From contig PBWG01000135.1 in assembly GCA_002729115.1 (NCBI GenBank), forward strand, positions 1 through 6,892: a DNA stretch of 6,892 nt. Reading direction: 5' to 3'. The position numbers and the translations under genes are program-made. The notes below the pieces were generated by a model, which saw only the letters and a program-made list of their open reading frames with translations, had not been told where the DNA came from and searched no databases. Positions 1-5,236 of this stretch are shown one piece after another; positions within the stretch are counted from its first letter, which is position 1, and every line of letters starts with the position of its first letter. The stretch is from Crocinitomicaceae bacterium (lineage in GTDB: Bacteria; Bacteroidota; Bacteroidia; Flavobacteriales_D; Sanyastnellaceae).

Positions 1-2442
1 GAGGCCTGCGAGATCGGCTTGGAGCGTGGTGAGGCGCCGCACGACATCCTCGATGGCTTTTTGGCCAGCCAGGGAAGCCTTTCGACCGAGGAATCGGCAG
101 CCTTGTTGTTCCGCATCATCCAATACATCGAGCGTCAGGTGGTCCTCGTGGACGCGCTTGAAGACGCCCGATACGCCCAGTTGAACGACATGGGCGGGGC
201 GGAGTCGTTGCAGAGTTTGATGCAACGTGTGCGTCGCCATGGGTTGGAAAAGGAGATGCGTTCCATGTTGGCGGAGTACGCCGTCCGCGTGGTGCTCACA
301 TCTCACCCAACTCAATTCTACCCGGGGAACGTCTTGGCGATCATCACGGACCTAGCTTTGGCCATGGAGGACAACGATTTGGTCAACATCCGCAAACGGT
401 TGCACCAACTCGGGCTGACGCCGTTCTTCCAAAGCGAGCCCCCCACACCTTACGAGGAAGCCATCCGACAGATTTGGTACCTCGAGAACGTGTTTTTTGA
501 AGCATGCTCTGCCTTGGGTGCACGCGTCGCCAATGCCTTGGGGCGTCCCAACGGCGAAGGCTTGAACATGGGCATGTTGCGCATTGGGTTTTGGCCTGGA
601 GGCGACCGAGACGGCAACCCGTACGTTGGCGCGGACACGACGCTGCGCGTGGCCCGCAAGTTGAAGTTGACGTTGCTGCGCTGCTACCGCAAGGAGTTGC
701 GTGAGATGCGGCGCCTTGTGACCTTCAAAGGGCTTGAGGGTGAATTGGACATGCTGCAAAGCATGATTGAGGAGGCCATCTTCAACTCGAGCGACCTGTC
801 GCTCAAGCAGGAGGTGTTGCTGGAAGGCTTGGGCAGGTTGGAGCGCCGGGTGGAGGAGGAGTTCAACGGGTTGTACTTGGACCAAATCCGCCAGCTCATG
901 TTCAAGGTGCGCATGTTTGGGATGCACTTTGCGTCTCTGGACATCCGCCAAGACGCCCGGGTGGTGAAAAAAGCCTTCTTGGCGCTGCTCGAAGCGCAAT
1001 CCGGGGCCGAGGCAGTGGCGGCCTTCGAGTCGATGTCCGAAGCCGAGGCCTTGGACTTTTTGTTTGCCTACGACCAACCTCACAACGGCACTCTGGAGGA
1101 AGACCGTCACCAAGATGTGTTGGACAGCCTTCGGGCCATGCAGGAAATTCAGCGGCACAACGGAGAGGCGGGGTGTCACCGGTTCATCCTCAGCAACTGC
1201 GCCGGGGCGTTGGACATCGCCATCCTGCACGCCATGGTCAAGGCCAGCGGATGGGAAGGGCCGATGACGTTGGACCTCGTGCCGCTCTTCGAGTCCATTC
1301 AAGACCTCGACGGGGCCAAGGCAGAGATGGCCAAGCTCTACGCGCACCCTGTGTACGCCGGGCACCTCGACAAGCGTGCCGGCGACCAAACGGTCATGCT
1401 TGGTTTTTCGGACGGCACCAAGGACGGAGGCTACCTCCGAGCCAATTGGGCGATTTATCGGGCCAAACAAAGCTTGACCGACATCAGCCGCGAACACGGA
1501 CGCACGGTGATGTTCTTCGATGGTCGCGGTGGCCCCCCCGCCCGAGGCGGCGGCAACACGCACCGCTTCTACGCGTCGTTGGGACGCGACATCGAAAACC
1601 GAGAGATCCAAACGACCATCCAGGGCCAGACCATTTCTTCCAACTTTGGAATCCCGAAGTCGGCGGGCTTCAACCTGGAATTGCTGTTCACGGCAGGGGT
1701 AAAGAACCGTTTGTTTGACGAGGAGGAGACCCAGATTTCGGAAACCGACGCGGCCCTTCTTGACGAACTCGGGGAGTCGTCCCACGCCCATTACTTGGCC
1801 TTGAGGAACCGACCTGAATTCACGGAGTACTTGGCCACCTTTGGCACCTTGAAGTACTACGGGGCCACCAACATTGGAAGCCGCCCCACGTCGCGGGCGA
1901 AGGACGGGGCCATCAACTTTGGCGACTTGCGGGCCATCCCGTTTGTGGGGTCGTGGTCGCAGTTGAAGCAAAACGTGCCAGGCTACTTTGGGTTGGGCAC
2001 GGCGCTCGAGGCCTTGGACCGCGAAGGCCGTCTGGAAGAGGCCGCAGGGTTGTACCGCCGCAACGCCTTCTTCCGGACGCTCGTGGAGAATTCGATGCAA
2101 TCCATGACCAAGTGCGATTTCCGGCTCACCGCGCACCTTTCAGACCACCCGACATTTGGAGGGCTGTGGAACACGGTGCACGAAGAATTTGAGCGCACCC
2201 GTGTGCTTGTGCTGGCCATCACCGGCCAGGCCGACCTCATGGAGACTGTGCCCGCCATCAAGGAAAGCATCCGACTTCGGGACAGCATCATTCAGCCGCT
2301 CTTGGTCATCCAGCAATTTGCGCTGACAGAGATGGACCGTCAGAGGCGGGGAGAGGCCTCGTCGTGGAGCCCCGACATGTTGCGCAAGCTGATTATCCGA
2401 ACCATGTACGGCATCGTGAACGCCAGCCGCAACGCGGTCTGA
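1..2442 (+). CDS. ppc: Phosphoenolpyruvate carboxylase, 5'-partial
   Basis: Cytoplasmic enzyme that carboxylates phosphoenolpyruvate with bicarbonate to oxaloacetate, refilling the TCA cycle. The frame is open from base 1 with no stop, so the true start lies outside; the TTG at 19 is simply an internal Leu codon. By comparison with E. coli (883 aa, catalytic His138) roughly 40 N-terminal residues are missing. Counting from the TTG codon, I see the catalytic-His motif TSHPTQ (His96), GGDRDGNP (194-201), the MLGFSDGTKDGG phosphate-site motif (460-471), the mobile glycine loop GRGGPPARGGG (502-512), QGQTISSNFG (535-544) and SRP (621-623). The C-terminus ...SRNAV ends as the family does. Residues aligning with the E. 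coli aspartate-inhibition site (Arg587, Lys773, Arg832, Asn881) appear kept as Arg509, Lys698, Arg754 and Asn805, so feedback inhibition by aspartate is likely (inference). Position 501, which aligns with E. coli His579, is Asp. Convergent with the neighbouring cluster and followed by a hairpin terminator. Confidence 0.97.
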   Translation, partial: EACEIGLERGEAPHDILDGFLASQGSLSTEESAALLFRIIQYIERQVVLVDALEDARYAQLNDMGGAESLQSLMQRVRRHGLEKEMRSMLAEYAVRVVLTSHPTQFYPGNVLAIITDLALAMEDNDLVNIRKRLHQLGLTPFFQSEPPTPYEEAIRQIWYLENVFFEACSALGARVANALGRPNGEGLNMGMLRIGFWPGGDRDGNPYVGADTTLRVARKLKLTLLRCYRKELREMRRLVTFKGLEGELDMLQSMIEEAIFNSSDLSLKQEVLLEGLGRLERRVEEEFNGLYLDQIRQLMFKVRMFGMHFASLDIRQDARVVKKAFLALLEAQSGAEAVAAFESMSEAEALDFLFAYDQPHNGTLEEDRHQDVLDSLRAMQEIQRHNGEAGCHRFILSNCAGALDIAILHAMVKASGWEGPMTLDLVPLFESIQDLDGAKAEMAKLYAHPVYAGHLDKRAGDQTVMLGFSDGTKDGGYLRANWAIYRAKQSLTDISREHGRTVMFFDGRGGPPARGGGNTHRFYASLGRDIENREIQTTIQGQTISSNFGIPKSAGFNLELLFTAGVKNRLFDEEETQISETDAALLDELGESSHAHYLALRNRPEFTEYLATFGTLKYYGATNIGSRPTSRAKDGAINFGDLRAIPFVGSWSQLKQNVPGYFGLGTALEALDREGRLEEAAGLYRRNAFFRTLVENSMQSMTKCDFRLTAHLSDHPTFGGLWNTVHEEFERTRVLVLAITGQADLMETVPAIKESIRLRDSIIQPLLVIQQFALTEMDRQRRGEASSWSPDMLRKLIIRTMYGIVNASRNAV

Positions 2443-2460
2443 CCTGAACATCCCAGACAC

Positions 2461-2494
2461 AAAAAAGCCCGAACCATGTGGTCCGGGCTTTTTT
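2461..2494. terminator. Bidirectional intrinsic terminator between convergent genes
   Basis: Two 16-base arms (2461-2476 and 2479-2494) form a GC-rich stem flanked by A6 on the left and T6 on the right, giving a U-tract for transcripts from either side. The centre (around 2474-2481) probably opens into a small loop. The only imperfect position is A2472 opposite C2483. In the plus-strand RNA this is an A-C mismatch; in the minus-strand RNA it becomes a G-U wobble, so the stem is continuous for the minus-strand cluster. It lies 18 bases after the ppc stop and 16 bases beyond the peptidase stop, and fills most of the 68-base gap. Confidence 0.92.
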
Positions 2495-2510
2495 ATGCGT
2501 GCCATCAAGA

Positions 2511-4724
2511 TCACTTGCCGTTGGCAGGGTCGCTGATTTGCGTCTCTTGAGAGGCTGGGTCCTCCACGTCTTCTGAGGCGTAGACGAAGTCCATTTCCTC
2601 GATGAGGTTGGTGCATCCTGCGTACTTGTCAAGGATCCACATCACGTAGCGGATGTCCACAGAAATAGTGCGCTGAAGACGTGGCTCGAAGGCGATGTCG
2701 CCGCTCATGGCTTCCCAGTTGCCGTCGAAGGCCAAACCAATCAAGTCGCCGTTGGCGTTCATCACAGGGCTTCCTGAGTTTCCTCCGGTGATGTCGGTGC
2801 CGTGGATGAAGCACACCACCAAGTCCCCGCGGTCGTTGGCGTACGGGCCGAAGTCGCGTGCCTTGATGAGCTCTTCCAAGCGCTCTGGCACGACAAACTC
2901 AGGGTTGCTGTTGTCCTTCTTCTCCAAGATGCCGTTGGCGGTGGTCACGAAGTCGTAGTACACGGCGTCGGCGGGCTTGTATTCGCCCACAGGTCCGTAA
3001 GTCAAACGCATGGTGGAGTTGGCGTCAGGGTAGTAGGCCTTGTTGGGCATCAACTCACGCAAGCCACGCACGAACAAACGGTAGCCGCGGTCAAACTTCT
3101 CCTGAATCTCTGGCGAGGTTCCTTGGCTGTAGCGCTCGTAGATGCTGATCGCCATGCTGATGGCCAAGTCGTTGTCGAAGGTCTTTTCCTTGGGGTTGTC
3201 CAAGAATGCCGCAAAGGCTTCGGCGCTCCGCAGAGGTGACTTGCTGTAAATCTTGGCCGCGTACGCCCCGAAGTCGCCCTTGTACTTGTCTTGCACCACT
3301 TGGAATTCGCTGGGCCACAATTCTGGGGCGATGTCGTCGCGGTATTTGGTCAACATCTTGACGAAGAGCTCGCGGTCGGTGTCTTGGTCGTAATCCTTGA
3401 AGTGCGCGTCGGCCAAGCCTTGGAGCATCTCCTTGGTGGCAGCGGCAGCGCCTTCATCTTCGCCGAACAATCCGGCACCACGGAACCCCACACGCAATCC
3501 AAACAACACGATGTCGCTGCCTAAGAGTCCGGCTTCACGGGCGTAGACCTCGCCCCGCACAGTGGCGTCGGTGGCGTCGTAGTACGCCTCGATCAACCCG
3601 AGCGCCTCGCCGTATGCGGCGTTGCGATCTGGCGTGCTGACAGCCCAGCGGTTGAAGAGGTCTTCCAACTTCTCCTTTTGGGCTTGCACTTCAAGGCGCT
3701 TGAGGCCTTTGGTTTGGCCGATGTAGTATTTCCAGTAGTTCGCGGTCTGGGCATACTTGGCGGCGTACTTGATGCGCACGGCCTTGTCCGCGTCCATGTG
3801 GCTTTTCATCGTCTTGAGCTTCAAGTCGCGGCAATCCACCACAGAAGGGTTGTAGAGGTTGATGGCCTGTTCCACCCCCCAGCTGCTGAGGAAACGGTCG
3901 GTGCTGCCTGGGTAGCCCATGACCATGGTGAAATCCCCTTGCTTGACGCCTTCCATGCTGATCTTGAGGTGGCGCTTGGGGGTGTACGGCACGTTGTCCT
4001 CGCTGTATGCTGCAGGGTTGTTGTCTGCGTCTGCGTAGATGCGAACCATGCTGAAATCACCGGTGTGGCGTGGCCACATCCAGTTGTCGGTGTCACCACC
4101 GTATTTGCCCACGCTTTCGGGTGGGGCCGCTACCAAGCGAACGTCGTTGTAGTCGCGGTAGGTGAACACGTAGTACTCGTTGCCGTAGTACATGGATTTG
4201 ACGTCGTAGCTCAAAGAAGCGTCGGCCTCGTTGTATTCAGCCTGAATCGCCTTGATCTCTTCCGCCACAGCAGCAGCGCGCTCGGCCTCAGGCATGTCGT
4301 CGTTGACCTTGGCCAGAATGCGCTCGGTCACATCGTCGATGCGCTCCAAGAAGCTGACATAGAAGTCGTCAATGTGCATTTCCTGGTCCTTGCTCTTCGC
4401 CCAAAAACCGTCGGTCAAGTAGTCGCTCTCAGGTGTGCTGAAGCTTTGGATGGCTCCGTACGCGCAGTGGTGGTTGGTCAACACCAAGCCCTGGCTGGAG
4501 ATGACTTCCGCCGTGCAGCTTCCGCCGTTGAGCCGGACAATGGCGTCCTTGAGCGAGGCGTTGTTGATGTCGTAGATGTCCTGGGCAGACAGGCGCAAGC
4601 CTGACTTTTGCATGTCGGCTTCGTTGATGCGTTGCAACATGTGCAGCAGCCACATCCCCTCGTCGGCGCGGGCGGTGTTCAGCAGGAGCAAAAACAGCGC
4701 CCCCAAGGTGGTGAATCGTGTCAT
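2511..4724 (-). CDS. Secreted S46-family dipeptidyl-peptidase, DPP7-like
   Basis: Serine exopeptidase that removes dipeptides from the N-termini of peptides, expected in the periplasm. From the ATG at 4724 it is 737 aa, close to family size (about 700-730). Residues 1-20 form a signal peptide (MTR, Leu-rich core, ARA cleavage site), and the mature protein begins with DEGMW, as S46 enzymes do. The chymotrypsin-like double barrel is split by a helical region (about 270-560). The triad is His86 in TNHHC, Asp223 in HTGDF and Ser650 in GGNSGSP. Asn214, Asn329 and Asp667 match the residues known to hold the substrate's free amino group. Gly668, 18 residues after the Ser, sits where DPP11 enzymes have the Arg that selects Asp/Glu; Gly there is typical of DPP7, so broad or hydrophobic P1 preference is inferred. 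A TTG at 4754 would add ten residues before the signal peptide and overlap the upstream stop, so ATG is preferred. Last gene of the cluster, 26 bases after the lipoprotein gene and before the shared terminator. Confidence 0.95.
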   Translation of the reverse strand: MTRFTTLGALFLLLLNTARADEGMWLLHMLQRINEADMQKSGLRLSAQDIYDINNASLKDAIVRLNGGSCTAEVISSQGLVLTNHHCAYGAIQSFSTPESDYLTDGFWAKSKDQEMHIDDFYVSFLERIDDVTERILAKVNDDMPEAERAAAVAEEIKAIQAEYNEADASLSYDVKSMYYGNEYYVFTYRDYNDVRLVAAPPESVGKYGGDTDNWMWPRHTGDFSMVRIYADADNNPAAYSEDNVPYTPKRHLKISMEGVKQGDFTMVMGYPGSTDRFLSSWGVEQAINLYNPSVVDCRDLKLKTMKSHMDADKAVRIKYAAKYAQTANYWKYYIGQTKGLKRLEVQAQKEKLEDLFNRWAVSTPDRNAAYGEALGLIEAYYDATDATVRGEVYAREAGLLGSDIVLFGLRVGFRGAGLFGEDEGAAAATKEMLQGLADAHFKDYDQDTDRELFVKMLTKYRDDIAPELWPSEFQVVQDKYKGDFGAYAAKIYSKSPLRSAEAFAAFLDNPKEKTFDNDLAISMAISIYERYSQGTSPEIQEKFDRGYRLFVRGLRELMPNKAYYPDANSTMRLTYGPVGEYKPADAVYYDFVTTANGILEKKDNSNPEFVVPERLEELIKARDFGPYANDRGDLVVCFIHGTDITGGNSGSPVMNANGDLIGLAFDGNWEAMSGDIAFEPRLQRTISVDIRYVMWILDKYAGCTNLIEEMDFVYASEDVEDPASQETQISDPANGK

Positions 4725-4750
4725 GTGTTTGAAGATTGGATTTTCAGGTT
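4725..4750 (-). promoter_or_regulatory. A-rich, Shine-Dalgarno-less leader of the S46 gene
   Basis: The 26 bases between the lipoprotein stop (TGA, 4753-4751) and the peptidase ATG (4724-4722) contain 12 A and no GG dinucleotide on the coding strand, so there is no Shine-Dalgarno sequence. A-rich, SD-less start regions are common in Bacteroidota, which supports the ATG as start. I see no convincing Bacteroidota-type promoter (TTTG / TAnnTTTG) here, so the gene is probably read from upstream. Confidence 0.5.
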
Positions 4751-5236
4751 TCAACGTGCGTCTTCCGGTGTGGCTTGCCAGTCCATTCGGCCCACCAACC
4801 GTTCAATGCGTGTGTAAAGGTCATTCAAATTGGGTCCTCCGTAACGGTTCATCACCGTTTGGCCTTGGATGGTGATCGTGGCCGACGGCAAGTCCATCAC
4901 CCGGGGGTCGTCGTAGCGTTGGGCCAAGGTGTCGAAGCCCATGGCTCGGGCCTCTTCGGCCACCATGTTCCAGACACCGACATCGACGTGGGCGGTGTGC
5001 TCTCCTTGGGCCAGAGAACGCCCGAAGGCTTCGTCGCAGAACCGGCCGACCTCCAAGGTTGCGTGGCCGTCACTGAGAACGCGCAGGGAGTAGACGGGAC
5101 AACGCCCATGGCAGGGCGTTCTTTCCAAGCCCACCACGACCTCCGCAGACGCCAGGTTGGCAGTGGTGTCTTGTGTGGACATGCAAGACAGCGACAAGCA
5201 TCCACCCAACACCGACAACACGAGTCCTCGGGTCAT
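4751..5236 (-). CDS. DUF6438-like small envelope protein, probable lipoprotein
   Basis: A 161-aa protein of unknown function. The N-terminus (MTRG, then a hydrophobic run to about residue 18) is a signal sequence. Cys13 (LGGC) fits the lipobox best but would leave a very short signal; Cys18 (SLSC) is the alternative, so a lipid anchor is probable rather than certain. The rest resembles the DUF6438 family: a start like ERTPCHGRCPVYSL (38-51) with a CX3CP pair (Cys42, Cys46), a strand reading DGHATLEVG, then a later DLPSATITI strand (115-123) and a C-terminal helix NDLYTRIERLVG. A further Cys67 could take part in disulfide or metal binding, which is speculation. The ATG overlaps the yidC stop as ATGA, and only A/G-rich sequence precedes it, so translation is probably coupled to yidC. 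The stop lies 26 bases before the S46 ATG. The family name rests on remembered motif pattern, not a search. Confidence 0.8.
   Translation of the reverse strand: MTRGLVLSVLGGCLSLSCMSTQDTTANLASAEVVVGLERTPCHGRCPVYSLRVLSDGHATLEVGRFCDEAFGRSLAQGEHTAHVDVGVWNMVAEEARAMGFDTLAQRYDDPRVMDLPSATITIQGQTVMNRYGGPNLNDLYTRIERLVGRMDWQATPEDAR
5233..5236 (-). promoter_or_regulatory. ATGA stop-start overlap joining yidC and the lipoprotein gene
   Basis: On the coding strand the yidC stop TGA (5235-5233) lies inside the lipoprotein start ATG (5236-5234), whose A is the last base of the final Lys codon of yidC. No strong ribosome binding site is present just upstream, only the A/G-rich Lys/Arg codons of the YidC tail. 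Reinitiation by ribosomes ending yidC is the likely route of translation (inference). Confidence 0.7.

Noticed and set aside
19..21. TTG as start codon of ppc
   Set aside because: The frame is open to base 1 and the protein would lack the conserved N-terminal part, so the gene continues past the left edge.
352..2136. 594-codon open frame on the minus strand inside ppc
   Set aside because: It is exactly antisense and in codon register with a clearly conserved enzyme, and its translation shows no recognisable domain. Absence of TTA, CTA and TCA in ppc explains it.
2140..2616. 158-codon minus-strand frame spanning the ppc end, the terminator and the peptidase end
   Set aside because: It reads through a strong terminator hairpin and overlaps two well-supported genes; no motif seen.
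3678..4604. 308-codon open frame on the plus strand opposite the S46 gene
   Set aside because: Codon-register shadow of the peptidase gene; Val/His-rich with no domain seen.
4839..4857. Short inverted repeat AACGG...CCGTT inside the lipoprotein gene
   Set aside because: Only five-base arms within conserved coding sequence, not followed by a T-run; expected by chance.
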